Part shown: piece by piece, positions 34,401 through 43,971 of the stretch | Numbering within the stretch: position 1 is the first letter of the stretch | How the letters are laid out: each line of letters opens with the position of its first letter | DNA from: Paenibacillus sp. 32352 | Lineage (GTDB): Bacteria; Bacillota; Bacilli; Paenibacillales; NBRC-103111 | Assembly (NCBI RefSeq): GCF_002042965.1 | Contig: NZ_MZNT01000022.1 | Location: forward strand, 25,616-89,615 | Direction: 5' to 3' | DNA: 64,000 nt | Notes under the pieces: generated by a model | What the model was told of the DNA's origin: nothing | The model's input: the letters and a program-made list of their open reading frames with translations, nothing else | The model's database searches: none | Position numbers and translations under genes: made by a program

Positions 34401-37400
34401 TCAAGGGGCTTGACTTTAGACCGGCCAACGGAGCGGATCTCGAAATTACATTCGAGGGCGTGAACTTGAAGCAGGGCGGCTATACATTTGAAGCCTCTTA
34501 CACAACATCGGAGCCGGAAGTGTTAAAAAGCCCGACCGGTACGGTAAGCTTAACCGTGGTCAGCACCATCAGCAATTTTAACCGGGTATTGGATAAGAGT
34601 CTTACCTACAAAGAGACCAGCGATACGTATACGAAGGCCAAGTTCAGCTGGAGCGCGGCCAAACACGCTTCTTCCATTAAGCTGATGCAATCGACGGATA
34701 AGGGAACTACATGGACCGAGAGCCCGTTTGCAGTCAATGCGCAAGGTGAAGAAGTGGAGGTAACGAACCTCACTCCGAATACCGAGTACTACTTCAAGCT
34801 TGCCGTTAACGGCGGAGAGAATACGGGAGACTCGAATATTGCCAAGTTTTATACCGGCAAATTCAATGCCAAGCTCATGGGAGCCAAGGGCGATGGCAAA
34901 GCGGACGATACCCAAGCCATTAACGATGCCATTATGTATTTGAATTCTTTAGGCGGAGGAACGCTGCTCTTTGAGAACGGCACGTTTAACGTGAGAACCG
35001 TTCATCTCCAAAGCAATGTGTACCTGTACATCCATAAGGATGCGACTATTGCGGCCTTGAAGGGCGGGGACGCTCCTGAGACCACGTACTTCTCGGATAA
35101 AGGATACCGGTCCGGCACTTCTCCAACCGCAACAGGGCCGTACAAGGACCCTGAAAATTATTTGACCAAGCAGGATGTAGGGCATCATTACTTTAGAAAC
35201 AGCATGTTTTTCGGGGAACGGCTGGACAATATTAAAATCATCGGCAACGGCAAAATCACAGGCAACGGAAATCTGGTAACCGGTGACGGCGTTATGGATA
35301 ATGCTCCGGATAATCGCACGGATAAAATGGTGACCGTCAAGCTGTGCACGAACTTCGAGTTCGGCGGTTTGGATAACGGGCTGGACCTTTGGTATGAAGA
35401 AACGAATAACCCTACGAAGGATGAGCCCTACTATATTCAAAGCATTAATCCTGACGGCACCAATGAAGTCAGACTAACGGATATCAGCAATATGCTCAGA
35501 GTCGATAGAGCAGGCCACTTTGCCATGCTGGCTACCGGTACGGATTATATCAATACGCATGACTTTTATTATGATAAAGGAAGCGGCGGCGGAGCTCGGG
35601 ATGTGTTTGATTATATGCAATCCAGCTACGTAACGGCAAAAAATATTTATGCTAAAGGCACCTCCGATGACATTGTCAAGCCGGGCAGCGACTCTTCGCT
35701 AGGCTTTACCAGACCGGCAACGACGTTCTATGTTCGCAATATCATTGGCGACACCAACTGCAACCTGTTCCAAATCGGCAGTGAAACCGTAGATGATATT
35801 AAAAACGTCTACGTGGACAATATTTATGTGCTCGCTGGCAATAAGGCCGGATTCTCCATATCCACTAACGACGGCGGTCATATTGAAAATATTTATTTGA
35901 ACTACGGCATGACAGGTCCGGTGCATCATAAGTCCGAGATGAGACGTACGCGGGCACCGTTCTTTATCTCTATTTCCAATAGAGGACGCGTGATCGGCGG
36001 CGATGCCAAACGAATGAAATTTATGGAGAACGGTGTTCAAAGAGACGAACTGCTGAGCACGAACGTCAATATCGGGCAGGTAAGGAACGTATTTATCAAG
36101 GATGTTAACATTGAAGAGGTTTATGGTGGAAGCCAATATGGCGATCCTTCCAAGCGCTGGGTTAAATATACGAACCAGAACAAGGCGACGCCGATCATTG
36201 CGGGCTACAAGGTGGGTGAAGGCGGACCGGTGCTGCCGGACGGGCGCAATATAGGCTACATTGAGAATCTGCATTTTGAGAATGTTACCCTTCTGGTGAA
36301 GGGCGGCAACAGCTTGGCCGATTCGGAGATCAGTCCTCCGGAGCTGGGCGTCGGCAAATATAACGTTGCTGATATTGGTGAACAACCATCATACGGCTTC
36401 TGGGCAAGACATGTAGACGGGCTCACCTTGACCAATGTTACAACCAACTTTGAGAAAAATGATGACCGGTATGCCATCGTACTGGATGACGTGAAAAATG
36501 CCGCCTTAGACCAGATGAAAATGGTAAGCGGCACAGGCAACCCGAATGTCATTCAATTGAAAAATGCAAGTAATATCTCAATTACGAATTCTTCCTACTA
36601 TAAGGATGTTTGGGGTAATAATCCGACGGCTCTTGCAGATGTAAACAGTGTAACAGTCTCGACTAAGCAAACCTATCCAAATACGAGGGTTCAGGATCCG
36701 CACAATACTTCGATCCAATTAAAGCTGGCGGGTCATCCAAATTTGACAAGCTTGGACAAAATAAATAATTCGATTACGGCAGCGCTGGGAACGACAGTGG
36801 CTGACATTGTGGCTCAAGTAGAATCGACGGACGAGACAACACAGACTTATGCAGTTGTTGACTCTTCGAACAAAGCTAAACCTTCCGGAATGCTGGAAAC
36901 GGGAGATTTCCTCGTCGTAACTGCTCAAGACGGAACAACCGTGAAAAAATACAGTATTGTGGTTCCGCTCGAAATTACGGTTCGAGGCGAGACGCAGCTC
37001 AATTCAGTCAAAAAGAGCATTGCAGGCATTTCATTATCTACGTCTTCAACGAATGGGATCACTTATCTGCAAACCAATGCCGTACCGGTTGGTGAGTGGA
37101 TCGAATTCAGCATCCCTGTGCCAGCAGCAGGCACCTATCGTGTGTCCTACCAATACAAGACGAATACGGCGGGAAGGGCTACCGTTCAGGCTTATGTCAA
37201 CGGCAATGCAGCCGGATCGCCGGTCAATCAGAATAGTGCGACAGCCAATGTGTTTACTCCGGCCGATCTTGGCCAAGTGACCTTTGGGGCTGCAGGCAGC
37301 TATCCGGTGCGATTCGTTGCCACCAGTACAGGGTCTATAGTTATCGATTACATCAAATTTGCCAAGGAATCTGAAGCAGGGCTATCATCCAACACGAATA

Positions 37401-38638
37401 TTCAGTTGGCGGCTAATCATCCTAATGTGACAGCCATTGATAATGACGCCATGATAGTTAAAGTTGCTTCTAACACAACCGTAGCGGATCTCAAGGCTCA
37501 AATCGTATCCTCCGACGGCTCGGTGCAGACTTATTCCGTCAATGATGCCGCCAGTGCCGAGAAGGTATCGGGGCTGCTGGCCGCAGGCGATACATTGGTT
37601 ATAACGGCTATGGACGGAAAGACGCGTATGACCTATGCAATCCAAGCCGCTCAAGCAGCCGGCAGCAATACGAATATTGCGCTGAACGCAGGCAGCACGA
37701 CTATAGCTGCCATTCATAACACAGACCGCAGAATTGCAACCTCTGGGACCGCAACGCCGGTTGCTTCCATTCCAGGTCAGTTGAAATCTACGGATGGAAC
37801 CGCCCAAACCTATACCATTACGAATGCGGCGGGAGGAGCACCCAAAACTAACGTCATAAATGGGGATAGACTCATTGTAACGGCTGAGGACGGCACAACA
37901 GCTGCGTATGTTCTAACTATTAATGCTCTGCCTTCCAGCACGTATGTGCAGGCGAGGGCAGCAGGACATCCTCATGTATCAACGGTGTATAATTCGAGTC
38001 GGTCGGTTATTGCCAATGCGGGCATAACCGCAGCCCAGCTGCTGGCGGAGATAGAATCCTCAGACGGGCTGAACCAGACCTATTCCGTCACAGACGCCGT
38101 CTATACGGTCAAGACAGGCAGCACGCCTCTGGTTACGGGAGATCTCTTGAAAGTAACGTCCCAGGACGCGTCATCGAACGCCTATTATAAGGTCCAAATA
38201 GTCGATGTGCTTTACGATATCGACCCGGCAGGCAGCTATACTACCTCTAACAATAACACCAAATCTACTGGCGCCGATGATACGGCCGGCAATCATGACC
38301 GCAACAGCGCATGGAATAGTACACATTTGCAGGTGAATTTTGGAGCTGCCAATCAATACATCGAGTTTACGATAAACGTTACGACAAGCGGCACTTACGA
38401 TGTGCTGCTCGGCTCCAAGAATAGTAATGGCAATAGAGCTGCTATGCAGCTAACCGTCGATGGTACCAATGTGGGCTCAGTAAGTGAGACGGTAAGTTCG
38501 TCGGCCGCTCAAGGGATGTACCTGGCTAAAGTCGGAAGCGCAGCACTGGCTGCAGGCAGCCACACCTTCAGATTTACGGTTGCGGGCGCCGCAAGCGGTC
38601 AATCCTTCGATTTTATTGGCCTTGCCAAAACAAACTAA
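31466..38638 (+). CDS. Giant SLH-anchored GH28/pectate-lyase-like polysaccharide-degrading protein
   Basis: An exported, wall-bound protein of 2390 residues. AAGGGGGA precedes ATG 31466. Order: signal peptide (to about 31, TAYAKT); three SLH motifs (about 37-210, GYEDGTFKPD); a beta-helix-like region (215-480); three 91-residue repeats (about 500-772); an unassigned beta region; an FnIII-like domain (about 1020-1125); a pectate-lyase/GH28 right-handed beta-helix (about 1130-1690) with the entry motif GAKGDGKADDTQAINDAI and an Asp pair near 1400 (SDDIVKPG) like GH28 catalytic residues; repeated small beta domains; and two CBM6/35-like carbohydrate modules (about 1834-1970 and 2247-2390, ending FDFIGLAKTN). 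It probably cuts an acidic plant-type polysaccharide whose products feed the importer that follows. Confidence 0.9.
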   Translation: MLCKTKKTLASFLSLSMVFSMATTGMTAYAKTADLADSTVKVSFSDVSNHWASREIGSWSQKGVINGYEDGTFKPDVPISRAEFVSVVNRVFAYSSESAQRFPDVASSAWYAKDLSRAAAAGIVAGDDKGNFNPDAQISRQEAAVVLARAFDLKAKDPKASDRFSDAGAIASWSKEYVNALTEGGYVTGRENGRFDPLASITRAEFVKMMDSVAGELKSAAGTYTGDVSSNLVINTKDVTLKDMNISGDLFITPGVGEGNVSLEHVTVKGRTVVRGGGEHSIVIDNSKLAGTLLVQKYDGKVRILMQGTSEIPYVELISGAILETADTNGKGFGTVQVVGTKTAEQPVKLSGQFNQVAIEAPGVTVQLTKGSIDTIDVQEKAVGSSVRMLDGNVGQLNVWTKALIELLGGKVTGIGIQKSAAGTSVQMASGSTVTKFQIDAPVEIKGPGKIETALINADDVKIESKPTNVVVADGVKTDLNTPAAAGGTSSRRSSGNPILSRTAAMVAESITAITPPLKDVTALALPTVPPGFAVAIKTSSNPGVIALDGSIVPPKEETTVRLVLEVTRLLDNTKADTASLEVVVPAKSVVQQTAAEVAKSITSIAAPPQDAAVLTLPIVPPGFAVAVKSTSDPSVIALDGTIVPPAAQTTVNLVLEVTRLSDNTKADTASLEVVVPAKSIVQQTAADVAKSITSIAAPPQDAAVLTLPTVPPGFAVAIKSSSDPNVIALDGTVMPPAAQTMVNLVLEVTRLSDNTKADTASLEVVVPVKSAPTDIQLKGGDYNYINDITDGVIHITSGNTYIYTVDTAEGAGLTTLTVNTVEELLNQITAKTSAAQSYAVKGANGQAKSMTDPVAQGDVLTVTAGQAARDYTVNFIKGALRGKMELVQNTITADTPSDVVLNFFAGMRSPATEVVLKVPQGVGVTMDNTSVNVIGRGKVKLSELATQSIGRTGAGYRFQQVGTVTIDHQEDGSQVLNFKGLDFRPANGADLEITFEGVNLKQGGYTFEASYTTSEPEVLKSPTGTVSLTVVSTISNFNRVLDKSLTYKETSDTYTKAKFSWSAAKHASSIKLMQSTDKGTTWTESPFAVNAQGEEVEVTNLTPNTEYYFKLAVNGGENTGDSNIAKFYTGKFNAKLMGAKGDGKADDTQAINDAIMYLNSLGGGTLLFENGTFNVRTVHLQSNVYLYIHKDATIAALKGGDAPETTYFSDKGYRSGTSPTATGPYKDPENYLTKQDVGHHYFRNSMFFGERLDNIKIIGNGKITGNGNLVTGDGVMDNAPDNRTDKMVTVKLCTNFEFGGLDNGLDLWYEETNNPTKDEPYYIQSINPDGTNEVRLTDISNMLRVDRAGHFAMLATGTDYINTHDFYYDKGSGGGARDVFDYMQSSYVTAKNIYAKGTSDDIVKPGSDSSLGFTRPATTFYVRNIIGDTNCNLFQIGSETVDDIKNVYVDNIYVLAGNKAGFSISTNDGGHIENIYLNYGMTGPVHHKSEMRRTRAPFFISISNRGRVIGGDAKRMKFMENGVQRDELLSTNVNIGQVRNVFIKDVNIEEVYGGSQYGDPSKRWVKYTNQNKATPIIAGYKVGEGGPVLPDGRNIGYIENLHFENVTLLVKGGNSLADSEISPPELGVGKYNVADIGEQPSYGFWARHVDGLTLTNVTTNFEKNDDRYAIVLDDVKNAALDQMKMVSGTGNPNVIQLKNASNISITNSSYYKDVWGNNPTALADVNSVTVSTKQTYPNTRVQDPHNTSIQLKLAGHPNLTSLDKINNSITAALGTTVADIVAQVESTDETTQTYAVVDSSNKAKPSGMLETGDFLVVTAQDGTTVKKYSIVVPLEITVRGETQLNSVKKSIAGISLSTSSTNGITYLQTNAVPVGEWIEFSIPVPAAGTYRVSYQYKTNTAGRATVQAYVNGNAAGSPVNQNSATANVFTPADLGQVTFGAAGSYPVRFVATSTGSIVIDYIKFAKESEAGLSSNTNIQLAANHPNVTAIDNDAMIVKVASNTTVADLKAQIVSSDGSVQTYSVNDAASAEKVSGLLAAGDTLVITAMDGKTRMTYAIQAAQAAGSNTNIALNAGSTTIAAIHNTDRRIATSGTATPVASIPGQLKSTDGTAQTYTITNAAGGAPKTNVINGDRLIVTAEDGTTAAYVLTINALPSSTYVQARAAGHPHVSTVYNSSRSVIANAGITAAQLLAEIESSDGLNQTYSVTDAVYTVKTGSTPLVTGDLLKVTSQDASSNAYYKVQIVDVLYDIDPAGSYTTSNNNTKSTGADDTAGNHDRNSAWNSTHLQVNFGAANQYIEFTINVTTSGTYDVLLGSKNSNGNRAAMQLTVDGTNVGSVSETVSSSAAQGMYLAKVGSAALAAGSHTFRFTVAGAASGQSFDFIGLAKTN
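32966..33784 (+). repeat. Three tandem 273-bp (91-residue) coding repeats
   Basis: Units start near 32966, 33239 and 33512. Copies 2 and 3 are nearly identical in DNA; copy 1 is more diverged. Each encodes a domain with PPGFAVAIK, VIALDG and NTKADTASLEVVVP, probably an Ig-like spacer. Confidence 0.85.
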
Positions 38639-38665
38639 TACAGCAGCTATTGTTTAAGCCATTGC

Positions 38666-38706
38666 AAACAAGAGGAGCGGGAGCAGTCCCTGCTTCTCTT
38701 GTTTAT
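38666..38706 (+). terminator. Intrinsic terminator after giant SLH gene
   Basis: AAACAAGAG(G)AGC with GC(T)TCTCTTGTTT and Ts. The importer operon behind it therefore needs its own promoter within 38707-38888. Confidence 0.75.
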
Positions 38707-38888
38707 TTAAAAATAGCCGTGTCTCCTCCAAAGTAACTGAATCAGCTTCAAGCTTTAAGGCAGTATTTTGTTAATGAACTTAAACACTATGATAATGATA
38801 TTTGATTCTCCGTTCAGGCTAACTATTTTACAATTCAAGTATGGAGCGAGCAACACGAATCATAAAAGTCTGAAGCGGAGGAAACCCA

Positions 38889-39824
38889 GTGATTACCAAC
38901 TCATCAACCGTTGTAAACCGATCGGTCGCAAGAAAACAAAAGCAGCGCATTCCGTGGTTGCCTTACATTTTGATCGCGCCGGCCATTATTCTCATTGTCG
39001 TTTTTTTATTCTATCCTGTCGGAAATGTATTTTACTACAGCTTGCAGAAGTTCAATCCTGCGAAAGCCTACGAGAACGGATTTGTGGGGCTGGACAATTT
39101 TAAAGCTATTTTTACGTCGGACCGGCTGTTTTTTTCAACCTTATGGGTATCGGCCAAATGGGTATTTGTCGAGGTAGTTCTACAGCTCGCATGCGGACTG
39201 GGCATTGCGCTCATGCTGAATCAAACCTTCAAATTCCGCGGCATATTCCGATCGGCAGCGATTCTGCCCTGGGCGATCTCAGGGGTCGTAACCTCCACCT
39301 TGTGGCAAATACTCTTCAATGAGCAAATAGGCCCGATCAACGATCTATTTATGAAGCTGGGCCTTATCGATCATAAGATTGCTTGGCTCTCTGAGGTGCA
39401 TACGGCATTCCCTTCTATCGTAACCGCCGAATTATGGAGAGGGATTCCTTTCTTCACTATCGCACTGCTTGCCGGTTTGCAGACGATCCCTGGCGATTTG
39501 TACGAGTCCGCTGTGGTGGACGGGGCCGGAAGATGGAAATCGTTTATCCATATTACGCTCCCGTTTTTGAAAACAACCATCATCTTAACGACATTGCTTC
39601 GTGCGGTGTGGGAGTTTAACAACGTCGATTTAATCTTTGTCATGACTAATGGGACAGGCGGACCGATAGATCTGACTACAACACTCCCGATGTACATTGT
39701 CAAGCAAGCGGTGGTCGCCCAAGACTTTGGTTATGGCTCGGCTTTAACCGTGATCGGCTTTATTATCCTGCTGCTGTTTGCGGTGTTCTACCTGAAAATA
39801 AGCGGATATGGAAAGGAAGAGTAG
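38889..39824 (+). CDS. Carbohydrate ABC transporter permease (MalF/LplB type)
   Basis: A 311-residue inner-membrane permease with 6 helices, starting PWLPYILIAPAIILIVVFLF. It has the EAA loop that contacts the ATPase (YESAVVDGAGRWKSFIHITL). It starts at GTG 38889 with GGAGG upstream. It works with the permease and binding protein that follow to import an oligosaccharide, probably one released by the SLH/GH28 protein. As in most such Paenibacillus loci, no ATPase is encoded here; a shared MsmX-type ATPase elsewhere is presumably used. Confidence 0.93.
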   Translation: MITNSSTVVNRSVARKQKQRIPWLPYILIAPAIILIVVFLFYPVGNVFYYSLQKFNPAKAYENGFVGLDNFKAIFTSDRLFFSTLWVSAKWVFVEVVLQLACGLGIALMLNQTFKFRGIFRSAAILPWAISGVVTSTLWQILFNEQIGPINDLFMKLGLIDHKIAWLSEVHTAFPSIVTAELWRGIPFFTIALLAGLQTIPGDLYESAVVDGAGRWKSFIHITLPFLKTTIILTTLLRAVWEFNNVDLIFVMTNGTGGPIDLTTTLPMYIVKQAVVAQDFGYGSALTVIGFIILLLFAVFYLKISGYGKEE

Positions 39825-39825
39825 C

Positions 39826-40692
39826 ATGAGAAGTGCACAAAGTATGAAATCACCCCCCATTCTCCCCAAACTGCTGGAGAGAGCTGGACTATTGTATATC
39901 CCGATGCTTCTGGCGATGGTGTTCACCTTATTTCCGTTATTCTGGGCGCTGGTCACGGCGTTTAAGAGAGAGAGCGACATTACGAAGCTCCCGATCAAAT
40001 ATTGGCCCATGCCGGCCACATTCAACAACTTTCTGATCGCGTGGAATAACGTAGGATTCTCCAAGTATTTCTTCAACAGCTTGATCGTGGCAGCGCTGAC
40101 GGTAGTGATCGTGCTTGTCTGCTCCATCCTGGTAGGCTATGCGATTAGCCGATTCAAGTTTCAAGGCAAGAAGCTGTTCATGCTGCTGCTGTTATGTACG
40201 CAATTTATACCGGGGGCAATGCTGTTAATTCCTATGTTCGAGATTTTCAGAACCTTACATCTCACCAGTAATTTAATGGCATTAGTCATCATTAACAGCA
40301 CGTTCCAGCTTCCATTCAACGCCATATTAATGAGCGGCTTTATTACCAACATTCCCGAGCAGCTGGAAGAAGCGGCGATGGTGGACGGCTGCAGCCGATT
40401 AAAATCTGTCTTCCTGGTTATCTTCCCGATTCTGCTGCCGGGGATCGTTGCAACCATGGTATACACCTTTATCGGATCGTGGAACGAGTTCCTATTCGCG
40501 CTCATGCTGATCAGCAAAAAAGCGCTATTCACCTTGCCGGTTGGACTCCGCTACATGCAGGGCGAATATGACATTCAATACGGCGCCTTGGCTGCCGGAA
40601 GCGTTATCGCTTTATTGCCGGCCTCCATCTTATTTGCTTACGTTCAAAAGTTTTTGGTGCAGGGTATGAGCGCAGGAGCTGTGAAAGGCTAA
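39826..40692 (+). CDS. Carbohydrate ABC transporter permease (MalG/LplC type)
   Basis: A 288-residue second permease with 6 helices and the EAA loop LEEAAMVDGCSRLKSVFLVI. The start at ATG 39826, just after the previous stop, has AAAGGAAGAG upstream; the ATG at 39808 overlaps the partner gene. It forms a heterodimer with the product of 38889. Confidence 0.93.
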   Translation: MRSAQSMKSPPILPKLLERAGLLYIPMLLAMVFTLFPLFWALVTAFKRESDITKLPIKYWPMPATFNNFLIAWNNVGFSKYFFNSLIVAALTVVIVLVCSILVGYAISRFKFQGKKLFMLLLLCTQFIPGAMLLIPMFEIFRTLHLTSNLMALVIINSTFQLPFNAILMSGFITNIPEQLEEAAMVDGCSRLKSVFLVIFPILLPGIVATMVYTFIGSWNEFLFALMLISKKALFTLPVGLRYMQGEYDIQYGALAAGSVIALLPASILFAYVQKFLVQGMSAGAVKG

Positions 40693-40776
40693 AAAATTTC
40701 GCGAACTAATTCTCTTTTTGGACCTTTATTCAAAAGGGGATTTAGCATATATTAATAATACTAAGGAGATGTTAAC

Positions 40777-42120
40777 GTGCACAAAAAGGGTCTAAAGCTG
40801 CTCTTACTCATGGGTTCTGCCTTATCGTTGACCTTAACTGGCTGCGGGACCGGGGGAGATGCGCCAAGCGCAGAGACGAAATCGGAACCGGCCGCCAAAG
40901 CGTCGGACACCGTGAAGATTACTTTCTGGGATGAGAACCCCGGACCGAACCGAACTCCTTTCTATGAAGAGCTAATTAAGCGCTTTCAGGCGAAAAACCC
41001 TAACATTCAGGTAGAGTATGTGGGGATCCCGGCCAGCGGTGCCAAACAAAAATACGATGTGTCCATCGCGGCTAATGATACCCCGGACGTAGCAGGTATC
41101 AATATGGTTTGGTTATCCGATTTTGTAGCCAAGGGCGCTGTTCAGCAGCTGGACCCTTATTTTGACAAGTGGAGCGACAAAGACAAAATTGCTTCCAACA
41201 TTATTCAATTCGACCGGGGGCTGACTGCGGATAAGAAGCTGTATTATTTGCCGCATACGATGTTTCTGGACATTCTCTGGTATCGTACGGACTGGGTGAA
41301 GAGCGCAGGGCTGAACCCGCCTGCGACCTGGGATGATTTCTTCACCGATGTGGAGAAGCTGACCGATATCAAAAATAACCGTTACGGATTCAGTATTCGC
41401 GGAGGTTCGGGCAGCATCAATCAGCTGACCTCCATGATTTATGCCTATTCCGGTATCACAGAGTACTTTACGCCTGACGGTAAGGCAACCGTGAGAGATC
41501 CTAGAATCACGGAATTTTTGAACAAGTATGTCGCTCTATATAAAAAGAACACGCCTGTCAGCGACGTAACGAACAGTAACAAGGAAATGAACGCCACGTT
41601 CGATACAGGCACCTCCGCTATTATTCAGCATAACTTCGGCTCCTATAACGATCACTTAACCAACCTGGGTAACGACAAGTTTGCAGGAGTCATTCCGCCA
41701 AAAGCCGCTAACGGCAAAAGAGTTGTCGTTCCCGTTGCCAACGGGCTGGTTATGTTTAAAAATTCGAAGCATCCTGAGGAAGCTTGGAAATTCATCAGCT
41801 TCTTGATGAGCGCGGATAGCCAAACGTATTGGAACCAAAGCATCGGCCAAATGCCGACCAACACCGATTCACTGAAAAGCGACTACGTAAAAAATACGCA
41901 GCATATCCAGCAAGGCGCGGAAGTGTTGGCGGATAAGGATACGGTTTCGTTAAGTCTTCCAACACATCTTCCTGATTACACGAAAATTACGACGCAGCAG
42001 CTTGAGCCTGATTTCCAAAAAGTGCTTACAGGTAAAATGACGGTGGATGAATTCGTCAAAGGCTGGGCGACTTCGATGGAAAAGGCTAAAGCGGATTATG
42101 ATGCGGCAATGAAAAAATAA
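40777..42120 (+). CDS. Sugar-binding lipoprotein of ABC importer
   Basis: A 447-residue extracellular solute-binding protein (family 1). The lipobox LTGC has lipid-modified Cys23, followed by a Gly/Ala/Ser linker. Family landmarks are ITFWDENPGP, FYEELIKRFQAKNPNIQVEY and EEAWKFISFLMSADSQTYW. It starts at GTG 40777 behind TAAGGAGA. It delivers an oligosaccharide to the two preceding permeases. The sugar is unknown. Confidence 0.94.
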   Translation: MHKKGLKLLLLMGSALSLTLTGCGTGGDAPSAETKSEPAAKASDTVKITFWDENPGPNRTPFYEELIKRFQAKNPNIQVEYVGIPASGAKQKYDVSIAANDTPDVAGINMVWLSDFVAKGAVQQLDPYFDKWSDKDKIASNIIQFDRGLTADKKLYYLPHTMFLDILWYRTDWVKSAGLNPPATWDDFFTDVEKLTDIKNNRYGFSIRGGSGSINQLTSMIYAYSGITEYFTPDGKATVRDPRITEFLNKYVALYKKNTPVSDVTNSNKEMNATFDTGTSAIIQHNFGSYNDHLTNLGNDKFAGVIPPKAANGKRVVVPVANGLVMFKNSKHPEEAWKFISFLMSADSQTYWNQSIGQMPTNTDSLKSDYVKNTQHIQQGAEVLADKDTVSLSLPTHLPDYTKITTQQLEPDFQKVLTGKMTVDEFVKGWATSMEKAKADYDAAMKK

Positions 42121-42191
42121 GCAAGCGTCCATTGCATTTGGGGAGAACGATGCTTCGTTCCCCCTAAATGCCTTCTAAAGGGAGGATCTAC

Positions 42192-43955
42192 ATGCCGGTA
42201 TTTCGCTCATTAAAATCAACGATCCTTTGGTTGTTTATCCCTATCATTATTTTTTTCGTAGTGGTCACAGGAACCATATCTTTTATTCTTGCCTCGCAGC
42301 AGCTGGAGGAGAACTCTTTTACCAATTTAAATGACACGATCGCTCAAACCAAAAGCTTGCTGAACGACAAATTAACCGCCTTTATCGCAGAATTGATCGG
42401 CCTCGAGAACAAATCCGAATGGGTTGCCATTATGAATAAGACGGATGATCCGGAAAGCTCGCTAGAGCCGGAGGATTACATTTTTATGAATAAAGCGCTG
42501 GATTCGTACTTTGAACGTTATTCCATGCTCGATTCCGTATTGTTCTATTACAATGGCGGCCGGGTGTCGTTGTTCAAGCAAAATTCCTTAGCAACAACTG
42601 TTACCATTTCATTGGATGACTATGCCCGCAAATTAGAAAATGATCGCCTATCCGTAATCAAATGGCTTAACATACATGATGAATTTACTTTGGCAACCCC
42701 CCAGGTCGTTAGTGTGTACCGCATGTTTGGAAAGGACAAAGCGCATACCAAAGGCATCTTCATGATGAATTTGAAGAGCCGTTTTTTCAGCGATTTATTG
42801 AACAATGCCAAGATCAGCACCAATGGTTATTTATGCATCGTAAGCAATGACGGGGTGATGAGCTTTAAACATGTGGAGCAGCGCTATGATGTGGAGGATT
42901 CGATGCTGCAAAAACAACTGATGACTGCTGAAGAGCCTTCAGGACAGATTAACATCACAAACAAGTACGGCGAGAAAATGCTGATCGTCTATGATACGCT
43001 GAGCCTCAACAAATGGAAGATTGCTGCGATTGTACCGGAAAGCGAGCTGTTTAACAAGGTTAATTCAATCGGCCTGGTCATTATAACGGCGATGCTTCTG
43101 ATCATTGGGTTTGCTGCCATACTCTCCAATATTGTCGTTCATATCATTACAAAGCCTCTGATTAAGTTAAGTCATAAAGTGAATCGCATTGAAGACGGGA
43201 ATCTGGATATTAAGTTCAAAACCTTCCCCTCTAATGAAATCGGCATTTTGAGCAGAGGGATTCAGGAGATGACGCTTAGAATCAGGAATTTGCTAGATGA
43301 AGTCAAGGAAGAGCAGGAAAAAAAGCGTTCAGCGGAGCTGGCTGTGCTGCAGTCGCAGATAAAGCCGCATTTTTTGTATAACACCCTGTTTTCGATTAAA
43401 CAGCTTTGCGAGATGGAGGAGCATAAGGAAGCTGCCGAAATGGTCGCTGCATTATCGAGCTTTTATCGAATCAGCATAAATAAGGGCAATGAAATTATCC
43501 CTATCTCATTGGAAATCGAGCATATCCGCAATTATTTGTACATCCAGCAGATGCGGTATGGGGAGGATTTCACTTATGAAATCGATGTGGTGCCGGAGAT
43601 TATGAATTGCAATATTGTGAAGCTGACTCTGCAGCCTCTTGTTGAAAACGCTATCTATCACGGGATGAAGGAGCAACGGGGCCAAGGCTTAATCCGTATC
43701 TGGGGCCAGTTATCCAATCAGGAAATACGATTATATGTCGAGGATAACGGGAAGGGGCTGACGGAAGGAGAGATCGAGGCGATTAATCGCAGCTTGGCGG
43801 AGGAGTCGGGCGGGGAGAGCATGCTTGGCTTCGGCATCCAAAATGTCAATAAACGTCTGAAACTGAACTACGGGGCATCTTACGGCTTGCTTTACGAAAA
43901 ACGGCTTGGTGAAGGGATCATCGTGACGGTAAGAATCCCGTTTTACGGATCATGA
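42192..43955 (+). CDS. Sensor histidine kinase, YesM family
   Basis: A 587-residue membrane kinase. TM1 is at about 8-33 and TM2 at about 289-317, enclosing a large extracellular Cache-like sensor. HAMP spans 313-366. The His_kinase domain has His393 in QIKPHFLYNTLF, and the HATPase shows LVENAIYHGMKEQ and LYVEDNGKGL. ATG 42192 follows GGGAGG and is preferred over 42168. Such kinases sense sugars or sugar-loaded binding proteins. It sits directly after the importer and before its response regulator. Confidence 0.94.
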   Translation: MPVFRSLKSTILWLFIPIIIFFVVVTGTISFILASQQLEENSFTNLNDTIAQTKSLLNDKLTAFIAELIGLENKSEWVAIMNKTDDPESSLEPEDYIFMNKALDSYFERYSMLDSVLFYYNGGRVSLFKQNSLATTVTISLDDYARKLENDRLSVIKWLNIHDEFTLATPQVVSVYRMFGKDKAHTKGIFMMNLKSRFFSDLLNNAKISTNGYLCIVSNDGVMSFKHVEQRYDVEDSMLQKQLMTAEEPSGQINITNKYGEKMLIVYDTLSLNKWKIAAIVPESELFNKVNSIGLVIITAMLLIIGFAAILSNIVVHIITKPLIKLSHKVNRIEDGNLDIKFKTFPSNEIGILSRGIQEMTLRIRNLLDEVKEEQEKKRSAELAVLQSQIKPHFLYNTLFSIKQLCEMEEHKEAAEMVAALSSFYRISINKGNEIIPISLEIEHIRNYLYIQQMRYGEDFTYEIDVVPEIMNCNIVKLTLQPLVENAIYHGMKEQRGQGLIRIWGQLSNQEIRLYVEDNGKGLTEGEIEAINRSLAEESGGESMLGFGIQNVNKRLKLNYGASYGLLYEKRLGEGIIVTVRIPFYGS

Positions 43956-43971
43956 GCATGGGGGTGCTGGG